Shown piece by piece: positions 7,310-15,460 of a stretch of DNA of 20,508 nt. The position numbers and the translations under genes were made by a program. The stretch is from Haloimpatiens massiliensis (GTDB lineage Bacteria; Bacillota; Clostridia; Clostridiales; Clostridiaceae), in NCBI RefSeq assembly GCF_900184255.1, contig NZ_LT854640.1, forward strand, positions 1,303,992 to 1,324,499, in the 5' to 3' direction. Positions within the stretch are counted from its first letter, which is position 1. Each line of letters begins with the position of its first letter. A model generated the notes under the pieces. It did not search any database. It was given only the letters and a program-made list of their open reading frames with translations, and was not told where the DNA came from.

Positions 7310-7619
7310 GATTATCCCACAAAAGTATTACATTACTTCAATTATGAAATTTCTCTGTAATGACTTGCATAAGAAGCAACGAAACTGTTTAAATTTAATT
7401 TTAGAAATTGTTCTTTTAGACAGATAAAATTATCGTAAGCCTGGCAAGGACGCTAGGCTAGCGAACCTGAGGCAGGACGCTGAATGTAAGCGTTAGATAC
7501 TTTTATATGGCTAAAAAATTAGAATTTCTTAAATTAAATTTATTGTTCCAAGCTCTTATACAAGTCATGGAGGAGAAATTTCATAATTCCACTACATTAT
7601 ATATTTTTGTAAATTAATC
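7310..7619 (+). mobile_element. Palindromic MITE-like repeat, copy 2, with nested structured module
   Basis: Left end GATTATCCCACAAAAG and the arm AATTATGAAATTTCTC match the family. The right arm GAGAAATTTCATAATTCC is kept, but the extreme right end has decayed to TTGTAAATTAATC. A 7-bp direct repeat GTATTAT (7303-7309 and 7620-7626) borders it. Compared with copy 1 it carries an extra segment of about 130 bp (roughly 7400-7530) with its own inverted ends (TTAGAAATT / AATTTCTT type) and a multi-stem fold. Confidence 0.8.
7424..7506 (+). ncRNA. Possible structured RNA module inside MITE copy 2
   Basis: The closing stem pairs ATAAAATTATC (7424-7434) with GATACTTTTAT (7496-7506, one mismatch). 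Inside, GCCTGGC (7439-7445) pairs with GCTAGGC (7452-7458) with one G-U wobble, and AGCG-AA-CCTG (7460-7469) pairs with CAGG-A-CGCT (7473-7481). The same fold appears at 16130-16212. Transcription is not shown by the sequence, so this could also be a DNA fold. Confidence 0.4.
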
Positions 7620-7674
7620 GTATTATATATTTATAAAATTATATTTAAGTATTCTTCCTTCATAACCATCACAT

Positions 7675-7728
7675 AAAAAACTAGGGCTTTAAGAAGTATT
7701 AAAATCACTTCTCAATTAAACCCTAGTT
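7675..7728 (-). terminator. Rho-independent terminator after the DUF1292 gene
   Basis: AACTAGGG (7679-7686) pairs with CCCTAGTT (7721-7728), and the stem continues with TTTAAGAAGT / ACTTCTCAATTAAA with small bulges. On the minus strand it is followed by TTTTTT, about 50 bp past the DUF1292 stop. Confidence 0.85.
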
Positions 7729-7775
7729 CTTAATTTTCTTTATAACTCAATTAATTTAAAAGATTATTTATATAT

Positions 7776-8012
7776 TTATTCATCTTTGTGTTTTTCATTA
7801 TAAGCATTCAGTACTTTATTAAATTCTGCTCCTTCACCTATAGAAACATATTCAACTTCTTTTCCTTTAGGAATCGCCCTATAAGCATATGCTTCATCTG
7901 AGTTTTGAGCACCTACTATAACATATTGATTATTTTCTACATTTAATACATCAATTATGTCCAGTTGAATAGGATTACCCTTTTCATCCATAACATTTAT
8001 AGTCTTTTCCAT
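7776..8012 (-). CDS. DUF1292 / UPF0473 family protein
   Basis: This small acidic protein (78 residues) starts MEKTINVMDEKGNPIQLDII and contains NQYVIVGAQNSDEAYAYRA and the conserved VEYVSIGEGAEFNKVLNAYNE. That is the beta-rich DUF1292 pattern found in Firmicutes, often near genes of RNA or cell-division quality control; no biochemical role is established. An upstream in-frame ATG at 8018 lies only 2 nt after AGGAGG, whereas ATG 8012 lies 8 nt after it, so 8012 is preferred. The MATE gene lies 77 bp upstream on the same strand with no terminator between, so co-transcription is possible. Confidence 0.85.
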   Translation of the reverse strand: MEKTINVMDEKGNPIQLDIIDVLNVENNQYVIVGAQNSDEAYAYRAIPKGKEVEYVSIGEGAEFNKVLNAYNEKHKDE

Positions 8013-8089
8013 TTGCATTCCCTCCTATATTTATATAGTATATAATGTATTTTTCCCATTTTAGGAGAGAATATTTACTTATTAGAAAA

Positions 8090-9475
8090 TTAATTTTTAT
8101 AAACAATTTCATGCTTACATGAAAATTCAGGTCTGCTTTTTATATATATCACGAACCAGGTAGTGAGCACTATTCCTTTTATAACACTACTCATACTTAC
8201 AGTCCACCAAACCCCATTTAAACCTAATATTTTTTCGGCTGATAGAATTAAAGCAAAAGGTATCCTAAGTCCTGTAAATAGTGTACTTACAAAAGATGGT
8301 GGCATGGTTTTACCAAGTCCATTAAAAGCCCCTGCAGTAGTTATTTCAATACACATAAAAAACTGTGAAAGGCTCAATATTTTCAAATATACCACTCCAT
8401 GTTTTATGGTCTCCGGTTCTCCTGGAATGAACAATGAGAATATAGGTTTTGCACCAAAAAATAATACTAAGGATACTACTATACCTATAGTACCAACTAT
8501 CTTAATTGATGTAATATACCCTTTCTTAATTCTATCCCATTTCTCAGCTCCATAATTTTGCCCTACAAAGGTTCTAAGAGCAGTAGAAAATCCTCCCGCC
8601 GTAAGCCATGATAAAGATTCTATTTGAGAGCCTACATTTTGAACTGCAATAGGTATGTACCCCCAACGAGAAACTATTCTAGCTATTACCATAGAAAAAA
8701 AACAAAACATTCCCTCCTCAATAGCCACAGGAGTACTTAATTTAAATATTCTCTTAATATAATGAGCTTCTGGTTTAGTAAATAAACTTATCTTATGAAA
8801 CATTATAAATTTAGTCTTATATATATTGTATACAAAAATTATTGTAACCACTAACTGAGCAGTTATTGTAGCCAGTGCTGCACCTCTCACCCCTAATCTA
8901 GGTAAGGGTCCTATTCCATATATCAAAATTGGATCTAAAATAATATTAGTTAAAAGACCTATAGTATTAATAATAAAAGGTGTTGTACTATTTCCGTAAC
9001 CATTATATATGCCAGTAAGTACTGGATTAATAAAATAGAAATTTATACCTAAAGCTACTATTACTAGATAATTTTCTGCCATATTAAACACTTCATTACT
9101 GCCAGAATTAAAAAAACCTATAAATCTATTTCTAAAAATTATAAGAACTAATCCATACAATAAACCTAAAAACACGTTTATTTGTATAGCATGTTTTGCA
9201 TACTTTCTAGCTTCTTTAATATCTCTTTTACCTATAGATTGAGATATACCTATTTCTGCTGCCACCTTTGACAAAACAATAAAAGCTACCGCAAACCAGG
9301 TAAAATATCCTGCTATGCCAACTGCTGCAGAAGCTTTACTTCCTACTCTCCCTATCCATATCATATCAGTCATACTATATGCCATTTGTATACAAGAAGT
9401 TCCCATAATAGGTAATGCTAATTTTAATAAGGATTTCAAAATACTTCCTTCTACTATATTATTTATTTTATGCAT
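8090..9475 (-). CDS. MATE family multidrug/organic-cation efflux transporter
   Basis: This 461-residue, strongly hydrophobic protein has about 12 predicted membrane helices in two similar halves. Family landmarks are ALPIMGTSCIQMAYSMTDMIWIGRVG near the N-terminus (seen as LALPIMG and MTDMIWIGRVG), GIYNGYGNSTTPFIINTIG in the first half, and GGFSTALRTFVGQNYGAEKWDRIKKGY at the start of the second. MATE proteins expel drugs or cations in exchange for Na+ or H+. The substrate is unknown. The N-terminus MHKINNIVEGSILKSLLKLA fits the usual start. The ATG at 9475 has no clear ribosome binding site: the 5' flank (TTGGCAACGGTTAGAT) belongs to the repeat-like sequence at 9476-9686. A very good site (GGGAGGGAGGTGAC) lies about 380 bp upstream. 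Confidence 0.93.
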   Translation of the reverse strand: MHKINNIVEGSILKSLLKLALPIMGTSCIQMAYSMTDMIWIGRVGSKASAAVGIAGYFTWFAVAFIVLSKVAAEIGISQSIGKRDIKEARKYAKHAIQINVFLGLLYGLVLIIFRNRFIGFFNSGSNEVFNMAENYLVIVALGINFYFINPVLTGIYNGYGNSTTPFIINTIGLLTNIILDPILIYGIGPLPRLGVRGAALATITAQLVVTIIFVYNIYKTKFIMFHKISLFTKPEAHYIKRIFKLSTPVAIEEGMFCFFSMVIARIVSRWGYIPIAVQNVGSQIESLSWLTAGGFSTALRTFVGQNYGAEKWDRIKKGYITSIKIVGTIGIVVSLVLFFGAKPIFSLFIPGEPETIKHGVVYLKILSLSQFFMCIEITTAGAFNGLGKTMPPSFVSTLFTGLRIPFALILSAEKILGLNGVWWTVSMSSVIKGIVLTTWFVIYIKSRPEFSCKHEIVYKN

Positions 9476-9686
9476 ATCTAACCGTTGCCAATAACCTATA
9501 AAAATCTATAAGCATTGTTTAATTCCCTGTTCAACGTGTCCGATTTTGCAATAAAGCTACTTTCGTTTGGTATAACACTCCAAGGGCTTAAATTCCCATA
9601 CAACGCATGGTACATATACAAGTTTACTTTTAAGTGCAACATCTTGTACTTACTTATTTTGCTTGGTTTTCGCTAACTACTTGCAT
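9476..9686 (-). mobile_element. Diverged element end (repeat A) abutting the MATE start codon; IS605/IStron-like right end suspected
   Basis: This stretch is related to 20311-20508: shared blocks include AAGCTACT (9554 / 20390), TATAACACTCCA (9571) against TATAGCACTCCA (20406), and GGTACATATACAAG (9609) against GGTACACATATAAG (20445). Both lie in the same orientation and both end at the start codon of a minus-strand gene. No intact ORF is present. On the minus strand it contains ACTACTTATGCAAGTAGT, a perfect hairpin at about 9675-9693, and further upstream TGATATAGTCATAGG (about 9726-9740), which recalls the conserved P7 segment of group I introns. I infer a decayed right end of an IS605-type or IStron element; its identity is not proven. 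Confidence 0.45.
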
Positions 9687-10008
9687 AAGTAGTTTTTATC
9701 ACCACTAACACCATCAAGGTTCTACCCTATGACTATATCACTTTAGCAATATATTGGATTCACAATAGCTAATTATATTATAAATCAAAATAAGATAAAA
9801 TATACCTGCAGTTTTATATAAGATTTTATTATATCTTTATAGAATTATTGCAACAGTCACCTCCCTCCCCATACAAAGTATTAAATTCTCCAATAGTCCA
9901 TATATATCTTTTACGTAACATATTAACTATTATAGTAATTTTTCATAATTATATCAATAATTCATTTTTTTACATACATATGCCTAAATTTACACTTGTT
10001 TTGCCTAA
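9687..10008. other. AT-rich spacer with an isolated strong Shine-Dalgarno-like site
   Basis: No gene is seen. On the minus strand 9870-9857 reads GGGAGGGAGGTGAC, an excellent ribosome binding site, but the frame after it (TTG CAA TAA) stops at once. It may be the original MATE-gene leader, now separated from its ATG by inserted sequence, or an unrelated purine run. Confidence 0.4.
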
Positions 10009-10010
10009 TA

Positions 10011-10048
10011 AATAGAGTGATTAGTTCTTTTAAACTAATCAGTCTATT
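10011..10048 (-). terminator. Hairpin after the phosphohexomutase gene, probable terminator
   Basis: AATAGAGTGATTAGTT (10011-10026) pairs with AACTAATCAGTCTATT (10033-10048) with one mismatch. It begins 8 bp past the stop codon. The U-tract on the minus strand is weak, so efficiency is uncertain. Confidence 0.6.
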
Positions 10049-10055
10049 TATTAAA

Positions 10056-11582
10056 CTATTTATTTAATGAATCTATATTTAAATTTTCATAACCACTAAA
10101 GAATTTATAAAGCTCTCTAACTATTAATTCCTCTCCTTCTTTACTATCTGTCTCTACATTCATAGGTATTACTGGATCATGTAGTGAAAGTCTTACTAAG
10201 AACCATCCACCACCGTTTTCCTTATTACATTTAACTCTAACACCTTCATAGTTTGGTACTTCAAATTCCCAACCTTCTCTTTTCTCACAATACTTCTTTA
10301 AATCCTCTAAAATTTTGTTTCCATATTCCTTGAATTCCTCACAAGTTATTTTCATTCTGTATTCACTGCTTATGCTAGCTTCCTTTAAATCTTTTATTAA
10401 ATTATGAATATCTTCATCTTTTTCTTCCTTTAATTTAGCAGTTTTAACAAGAATTTTAGAAACTAAGTAAGCTCCGTCGTCTAAGAAATAATTTTCCTTT
10501 AAAGCAGCATGTCCTGAAGTTTCTATAGCTATATGACATTCTTCTCCTTCATTATTAAGTCTCAAGGCTTCATTTATTACATTTTTATATCCTCTTTTAA
10601 ATCTATGATGTTTACCACCACATTTATTTTCTATAAAATCCTTTAATCCTTCTGACGTAACCGAATCTGTTACCACAGTAGTTTTAGGGTTTTCTTCTAA
10701 TATAATAGCTGAAATTAAGGCTATAAGTTTATTTCTATTTATTTCATTACCGTGACTATCTACTACTGCAGCACGATCCACATCTGTGTCAAATATTATT
10801 CCTAGGTCTGCTTTATTACCCAAAACAGCCTTTTGTATAGAGTGCATCGCCTCTTTATCTTCTGGATTTGGTATATGATTTGGGAATCTTCCATCAGGGT
10901 CTATAAATTGACTTCCTTGTGTATCTGCCCCTAGTGGTTTTAGAACCTTATCTACAAAAAATCCACCAGCTCCATTTCCTGCATCTACTATTATTTTAAA
11001 TCCTTTTAAAGGCTCTTCTCTATTTATTTTACTATTTACTCCATTCCTTATTTTCTCTACTAAAAACTTTGAATACTGAGAAATAAAATCTATAGTATTC
11101 ACTCTTTCTTCTTTAACTTTAGCTATTTCCTTTATTTCTTTAGCTATAGCTACTACTTCCTTTAAATCTGCTTTTTCTATAGCTCCTTTATTTGTAAAAA
11201 ATTTCATTCCATTTCTATTAAAAGGTAGGTGACTAGCTGTAAGCATTATAGCTCCATGATACCTATATTCTTCTAAAACAGTAGTCATAAACATAGCTGG
11301 AGTGGATGCTAATCCACAATCATAAACCTCAGCACCGCTACTTGTTATTCCATGTATTAGAGAAGTCTTTAAATTTTCTCCTGAAAGTCTTGAATCCCTA
11401 CCTACAGAAATTTTTAAGTCTTCTGTTTTAGTATGTTTTTTAGTAGCTAGCCATTTTGCAAAGGCTACTCCTAAAATCTCAACCACTTCTGGAGTTAAAT
11501 TTACCTTTTCACCTTCAACTCCTTCTAGTGCCACACCCCTTATGTCATTTCCATTAATAAGCTTTTCTAATGAATTTATCAA
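10056..11582 (-). CDS. Phosphomannomutase/phosphoglucomutase (alpha-D-phosphohexomutase family)
   Basis: This 508-residue cytoplasmic enzyme interconverts hexose 1- and 6-phosphates to feed sugar-nucleotide and envelope synthesis. The four family signatures are visible in order: the active phosphoserine loop TASHLPFNRNGMKFF (about residue 118), the metal site DTDVDRAAVV (about 265), the sugar-recognition loop ETSGHAAL (about 353) and a C-terminal phosphate-binding domain with SLHDPVIPMNVE. The signatures do not decide between mannose and glucose. The start is TTG at 11582, set by AGGAGG 7 nt upstream; no ATG is better placed. The right end of the IS605-like remnant begins within about 50 bp upstream, so the original promoter may have been displaced. 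Confidence 0.92.
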   Translation of the reverse strand: MINSLEKLINGNDIRGVALEGVEGEKVNLTPEVVEILGVAFAKWLATKKHTKTEDLKISVGRDSRLSGENLKTSLIHGITSSGAEVYDCGLASTPAMFMTTVLEEYRYHGAIMLTASHLPFNRNGMKFFTNKGAIEKADLKEVVAIAKEIKEIAKVKEERVNTIDFISQYSKFLVEKIRNGVNSKINREEPLKGFKIIVDAGNGAGGFFVDKVLKPLGADTQGSQFIDPDGRFPNHIPNPEDKEAMHSIQKAVLGNKADLGIIFDTDVDRAAVVDSHGNEINRNKLIALISAIILEENPKTTVVTDSVTSEGLKDFIENKCGGKHHRFKRGYKNVINEALRLNNEGEECHIAIETSGHAALKENYFLDDGAYLVSKILVKTAKLKEEKDEDIHNLIKDLKEASISSEYRMKITCEEFKEYGNKILEDLKKYCEKREGWEFEVPNYEGVRVKCNKENGGGWFLVRLSLHDPVIPMNVETDSKEGEELIVRELYKFFSGYENLNIDSLNK

Positions 11583-11691
11583 AATTACTCCTCCTTCGTA
11601 TATACCTAATCTTCAGTATTTAATTATCGTGAACTACCACCGAGACAAGCAGCGGTGGCTTCGTGAGAGGTTTAATATTTAAGTTTCCACC

Positions 11692-12795
11692 TTAACAGGC
11701 AACCCTTACTCTCAACGGGGAGGACACGCTCCCTTTATCCCTCATAGTTTCAACTATTTCGGGAATACATTTTTCTTCTTTTATTAATATATTTAATGAG
11801 CCATTTACGTCACTATTGACTAATCCAAAACTTGATTTGAACAATCCTCTAACCACTCTACGAGTTTTATCATAATGCTTTTTATTTATTGGTTCTAAAT
11901 CGAAAGCACTACAACCACTTGTATAACTTTCTTCTTTGAATTTAACTTCAATCCCTTGTAATTCTGCCTTATATTTAATTAATTCAGCAAGTCTTTGTAC
12001 TGGTATTTGAACAAAAGATTTATTGCAATTCATATCTTGCTTAATACCTTTAATTTTACCTATAACTATCTTTTTAACCTTATGCTTTATTGCTTTATCT
12101 ATGATATTTTTACTTATTTTATGAAGATAATCATTAACATAATTATTTCTATATCTTCTTAAAGAATTTATCATTTTAGTATTTTTGAACTTATCTGAAC
12201 CATATTTATTCATTTCAATACCTTGATAATACGCAATTTTCTTATTTGCAAAAGCATTAATGCCTTTAAGTTTTTTACCACAAAAAAGATAAGTTTCATT
12301 TCCATCTTTAAAAGTTAGTGTAGCAAGATTATCCAAACCTAAATCAATAGCCATAATATTAGTATTGTTTACTGGCTCTAATTCTTGTTTATTGTAGATT
12401 ACAATTAAGTACCATTGCTTTAAAGAGTTATCCCACTTTATTCTTACTTGTTGCAATTCATTCCAATTTATAAGGCTTTGAAGTTTGTTAGAAACCTCAA
12501 AATTTAAACTATCTACCTCAAATATCTTTTGAATTGCTTTAGACAAGGATAGTTTTAAAATATTTTCTTTAAATCTTATAGCAAGGTTAGTAAATACAAT
12601 TTCATTCTTTTTATCTTCCATATTTTTAAATTTAGGTGGTTTAGGAAGTCCTTTGTATTTATGAAGATTTTCTTTATAATCTTTAATACTTGCACTCAAA
12701 GTAAGTGCTGAAAAACAAACAAAAGTTAATGCTAACGACCTTATTGAGGAAGGAATGAAACTTATAATCGAAAGATACGAAAGTGAAAAAAACAA
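11692..12795 (-). pseudogene. tnpB: IS605-family TnpB (RNA-guided nuclease family), N-terminally truncated and fused to antisense sequence
   Basis: From about residue 36 (SIKDYKENLHKYKGLPKPPKF) to the end this is a TnpB protein: IMAIDLGLDNLATLTF carries the first RuvC Asp, and NSDVNGSLNI carries the last. The middle block KKIVIGKIKGIKQD has no Glu at the usual RuvC-II position, and the zinc-ribbon region (ESYTSGCSAFD) lacks the CxxC pair; both are common in this subgroup. The first ~35 residues (MFFSLSYLSIISFIPSSIRS...) are the complement of another plus-strand reading frame, so the normal ~100-residue N-terminal domain is missing. The ORF is open but very likely non-functional. TnpB proteins cut DNA guided by an RNA from the element end. 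Confidence 0.8.
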
Positions 12796-12800
12796 GTCAT
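12696..12800 (+). pseudogene. 3' fragment of a possible ribbon-helix-helix-like small gene
   Basis: A plus-strand frame ending in TAG at 12800 reads ALKVSAEKQTKVNANDLIEEG then MKLIIERYESEKNKS. The pattern of a short turn followed by a helix (NANDLIEEGMKLIIERYE) resembles the C-terminal half of ribbon-helix-helix DNA-binding proteins. Its start is lost at the junction with tnpB. It could instead be a chance frame, but it explains the foreign N-terminus of the tnpB ORF. Confidence 0.35.
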
Positions 12801-13078
12801 AGCATTTACAATAATTATGGCTATGACCTTATGGAACAGGAAATAATGCCTAACCATGTTCACCTTTTTGTATCTGCACCTCCTATTATTGCACCAATTT
12901 ATATAGTTAGGAAACTTAAAAGTATTTCTGCAAACTGGATATTCCAAGGATTTCCAACACTAAAACAAAGTAAATTTTAGGGTAGTGGTTTATTGAGTAG
13001 ATGTTATTATATAGGAACTGCTGGAACTGTAGTGCTGAAACAATCCAAAAGTATATTCAAAATCAGAAGTTAGTATAA
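12783..13078 (+). pseudogene. tnpA: IS200/IS605 Y1 transposase TnpA remnant
   Basis: The plus strand encodes YGYDLMEQEIMPNHVHLFVS with the HUH motif (HVH), then APIYIVRKLKSISANWIFQGFP. A TAG at 12978 interrupts the frame. The frame then resumes with GSGLLSRCYYIGTAGTVV, which holds the catalytic Tyr helix region. A one-base frameshift near 13045 separates the tail ETIQKYIQNQKLV. The first ~50 residues are missing. It is therefore inactive. Confidence 0.82.
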
Positions 13079-13087
13079 TGTAAATTT

Positions 13088-13108
13088 AAGGTGGTATCGA
13101 ACCACCTT
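13088..13108 (+). terminator. Hairpin terminator after the tnpA remnant
   Basis: AAGGTGGT (13088-13095) pairs perfectly with ACCACCTT (13101-13108) around ATCGA and is followed by AATTTTAT. It lies 10 bp past the tnpA stop. Confidence 0.65.
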
Positions 13109-13250
13109 AATTTTATGCCCTTTCATCCTCCGAGATAAACAACGGAGGTTTTCGGGCATTTACTATAAATTATAATAGTTTTCTTTATACATTAAAATAG
13201 ATATAACTTAAACATCTACTTCCATATTAATATTTAAAATTATTTCTATA

Positions 13251-14060
13251 CTAACCTAATGCCACATCCAATACCATCATTACTACAAACCCTAATATAG
13301 TTCCAATGGTAGCAAAGTCAGTATTTTTACCTAATTGAGATTCTGGTATCAATTCCTCCACTACTACAAATATCATTGCTCCTGCTGCAAAAGAAAGGGC
13401 ATAGGGAAGTATTGGTCTCATATGAACTACCATGGCTGCTCCTATTACCGCTGCTATAGGTTCTACAACTCCAGAAGCTTGACCATAAAGAAAGCTCTTC
13501 CACCTAGACAAGCCTTCCCTTCTTAAGGGTATAGATACCGCTGCTCCTTCAGGGAAGTTTTGAATTCCTATACCAATAGCTAAAGCTGTAGCTCCTGCAA
13601 AAGTAGCCGTAGAAATGTCAGTACCTAGTGCTCCAAAAGCTACACCCACTGCTAATCCTTCTGGTATATTATGAAGGGTTATAGCCAAAACCAATAGTAT
13701 ACTCCTTTGCCAGTTGGTTTTTATTCCTTCTGCTTCTTCTATTTTCATACCTGTATGCAAATGTGGAAGGATTTTATCTACAGCCCAAAGAAAGAATCCC
13801 CCAGCCAAAAATCCCACTGACGCTGGTACCCAGGCTTTCATATTTAAAGAAGCTGCCATTTCAATAGAAGGAGCTAAAAGTGACCAAAAGCTTGCTGCTA
13901 TCATAACTCCAGCTGCAAAACCTAACATACCATCTAATACTTTTCTGTTTATTTGTTTAAATAGAAATACTACTGCTGCTCCTAAAGCTGTCATAAACCA
14001 GGTAAATAAAGTAGCTACCAATGCCCCTAAGACAGGGTTATTTGTAAAATCTAAAGCCAT
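13251..14060 (-). CDS. ZIP family divalent metal transporter (ZupT/GufA-like)
   Basis: This 269-residue membrane protein has about eight helices. The metal-binding helix motifs are clear: HNIPEGLAVGVAFG and QNFPEGAAVSIPLRREG, with ASGVVEPIAAVIGA and FVVVEELIPES following in the GufA pattern. ZIP proteins bring zinc, iron or manganese into the cytoplasm; which metal cannot be told. ATG 14060 is chosen because AAGGAGG lies 7 nt upstream, whereas the longer start at 14096 has no site. The mnmH gene lies 75 bp upstream on the same strand without a terminator between, so the two may share a transcript. Confidence 0.9.
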   Translation of the reverse strand: MALDFTNNPVLGALVATLFTWFMTALGAAVVFLFKQINRKVLDGMLGFAAGVMIAASFWSLLAPSIEMAASLNMKAWVPASVGFLAGGFFLWAVDKILPHLHTGMKIEEAEGIKTNWQRSILLVLAITLHNIPEGLAVGVAFGALGTDISTATFAGATALAIGIGIQNFPEGAAVSIPLRREGLSRWKSFLYGQASGVVEPIAAVIGAAMVVHMRPILPYALSFAAGAMIFVVVEELIPESQLGKNTDFATIGTILGFVVMMVLDVALG

Positions 14061-14134
14061 ACAACACCCTCCTTTTTTATTAATCCCAATCCTCAATATC
14101 TAATCCTCAAAAATTTTACTTATGATAATACAAT

Positions 14135-15157
14135 CTATAATTTAGCCACCCATTTTTCTATAATATCACAGGCAGTTTTTATACTACTGATTTCCGTAAC
14201 TAAAAGATATTTATACTTTTTTTCACCATTTTTATACATAGGATCATAATATTTTACCATAAGTTCCTTTGTCAAGTCTACAATTTCACCTTTTTCTACC
14301 ATTTCTAAATATCTAGCAATATTTTCTTCACTTATATACTTTCTTAAATTATTTAAACTCTGTACAACTTCTTCTTTCCAATTTTCTTCTTTGGTGTATT
14401 CTTCTATTATATTTTTAGCTCTATAATCTAAATCTCCCTTTACCAAAATTCTTTTACTCTCTCTCATTTTATTATAAATATAATTTGGTATTATTATATT
14501 CCCTATTCTTTTACTTTCCCCTTCTACAAATACTAAATTGCCATTTCTTTCTTTTAACTGCTCATACACCAGTGACTCAAAGGCCTTTTGACTATTGCAC
14601 TTTCCTATACCAACACTTCCTAAAAGTGATCCTCTGTGATTTGCACAACCTTCTAAATCCAATATATTATATCCTCTTTCTTTTAGTTCCTTTAAAATTT
14701 TCGTTTTACCCATGCCTGTGTTTCCTTGAAGAATTACATACTCTACTTTTTCATTAAGAACTGGTAGCTCTCTGTTTATATATGCCCTATATCCTTTATA
14801 TCCACCCCTCAATTTGTAAACTTTAACTCCCAAACTGGTGAGAAATGTAGTTAAAACAGTACTTCTTAGTCCACCTCTAGCACAAAAAAGCACTACTTTT
14901 TTATATTTCTTTTGTAAATCATATATTTTTTCATATATATATGGAAGTTTTTTAGATGCAGCCTCCACTCCCATAGCTTTAGCCTTATCTACACTTTCTC
15001 TTACATAAACCGTGCCTATTTCTTTTCTTTCCTCATTATTAAAAATGGGTATATTTATAGCTCCAGGTATAGTGTATTCCTTATACTCTCCCTCACTTCT
15101 TACATCTATTAGTACATAATCTCCTTCTAAATTTTCATATTCTATGTCTCTAAACAT
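14135..15157 (-). CDS. mnmH: tRNA 2-selenouridine synthase (SelU/MnmH/YbbB)
   Basis: This 340-residue enzyme swaps sulfur for selenium at the wobble uridine of Lys, Glu and Gln tRNAs, using selenophosphate from SelD. An N-terminal rhodanese domain (about residues 1-125: DYVLIDVRSEGEYKEYTIPGA) carries the catalytic Cys in VLFCARGGLRSTV, followed by YKLRGGYKGYR. A P-loop NTP-binding domain follows with GNTGMGKTKIL and DLEGCANHRGSLLGSVG. Order and length match the family. ATG 15157 follows AAGGAG by 6 nt. Its presence implies selenium use by the host; no selD or selA is in the window. Confidence 0.93.
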   Translation of the reverse strand: MFRDIEYENLEGDYVLIDVRSEGEYKEYTIPGAINIPIFNNEERKEIGTVYVRESVDKAKAMGVEAASKKLPYIYEKIYDLQKKYKKVVLFCARGGLRSTVLTTFLTSLGVKVYKLRGGYKGYRAYINRELPVLNEKVEYVILQGNTGMGKTKILKELKERGYNILDLEGCANHRGSLLGSVGIGKCNSQKAFESLVYEQLKERNGNLVFVEGESKRIGNIIIPNYIYNKMRESKRILVKGDLDYRAKNIIEEYTKEENWKEEVVQSLNNLRKYISEENIARYLEMVEKGEIVDLTKELMVKYYDPMYKNGEKKYKYLLVTEISSIKTACDIIEKWVAKL

Positions 15158-15390
15158 ATTTTTCTCCTTCCCACCTAGCTCTTATCATATGTTATTCATT
15201 CATGACAGGGGCAGATTCATCGTTAAAAATTATATACCATCCCATATCATCGTTAATCATTCATATATAAATTTGACCAATTACAAATGCTCTGATACAT
15301 CTTATTATTTTATTTTAAAATAGAAATAAGTTCAACTATTAAATTTATCAATATTTTAATATCCTCATTACACAACATACATTTAATTTA
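15158..15390. other. Gene-free region upstream of mnmH
   Basis: AT-rich spacer with no supported ORF. It must contain the mnmH promoter, but I cannot place it with confidence. Confidence 0.4.
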
Positions 15391-15435
15391 AAAATGCCCT
15401 AAATCATTAAAAGAACCAATGATTTAGGGCATTTT
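15391..15435. terminator. Strong bidirectional hairpin terminator
   Basis: AAAATGCCCTAAATCATT (15391-15408) pairs perfectly over 18 bp with AATGATTTAGGGCATTTT (15418-15435), loop AAAAGAACC, with a T-run on the right (plus strand) and an A-run on the left (T-run on the minus strand). It is the second hairpin past the membrane-protein gene at 15592. The 46-bp MITE remnant lies between the two. Confidence 0.85.
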
Positions 15436-15460
15436 TTATTTTTGTAATATCCAACTTAAT

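Larger units (their letters stand above)
11610..13165. mobile_element. Decayed IS605-like element with divergent tnpB (minus) and tnpA (plus) remnants
   Basis: Both ends carry matching subterminal hairpins on the same strand: CCACCG-agacaagcag-CGGTGG (11637-11658) and CCTCCG-agataaacaa-CGGAGG (13127-13148), the latter inside an outer TGCCC/GGGCA pair. Subterminal hairpins at both ends are the mark of IS200/IS605 single-strand transposons. tnpB and tnpA point away from each other as in IS605, and both have lost their 5' parts around 12690-12790. Exact borders are estimated. Confidence 0.7.

Noticed and set aside
7424..7506. The structured module as a tRNA or a group I intron core
   Set aside because: No T-loop, anticodon arm or CCA layout is present, and the conserved group I P/Q/R/S segments are absent.
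11692..12795. An intact, active TnpB
   Set aside because: The N-terminal domain is missing and replaced by antisense-derived residues, and the tnpA partner has a stop and a frameshift.
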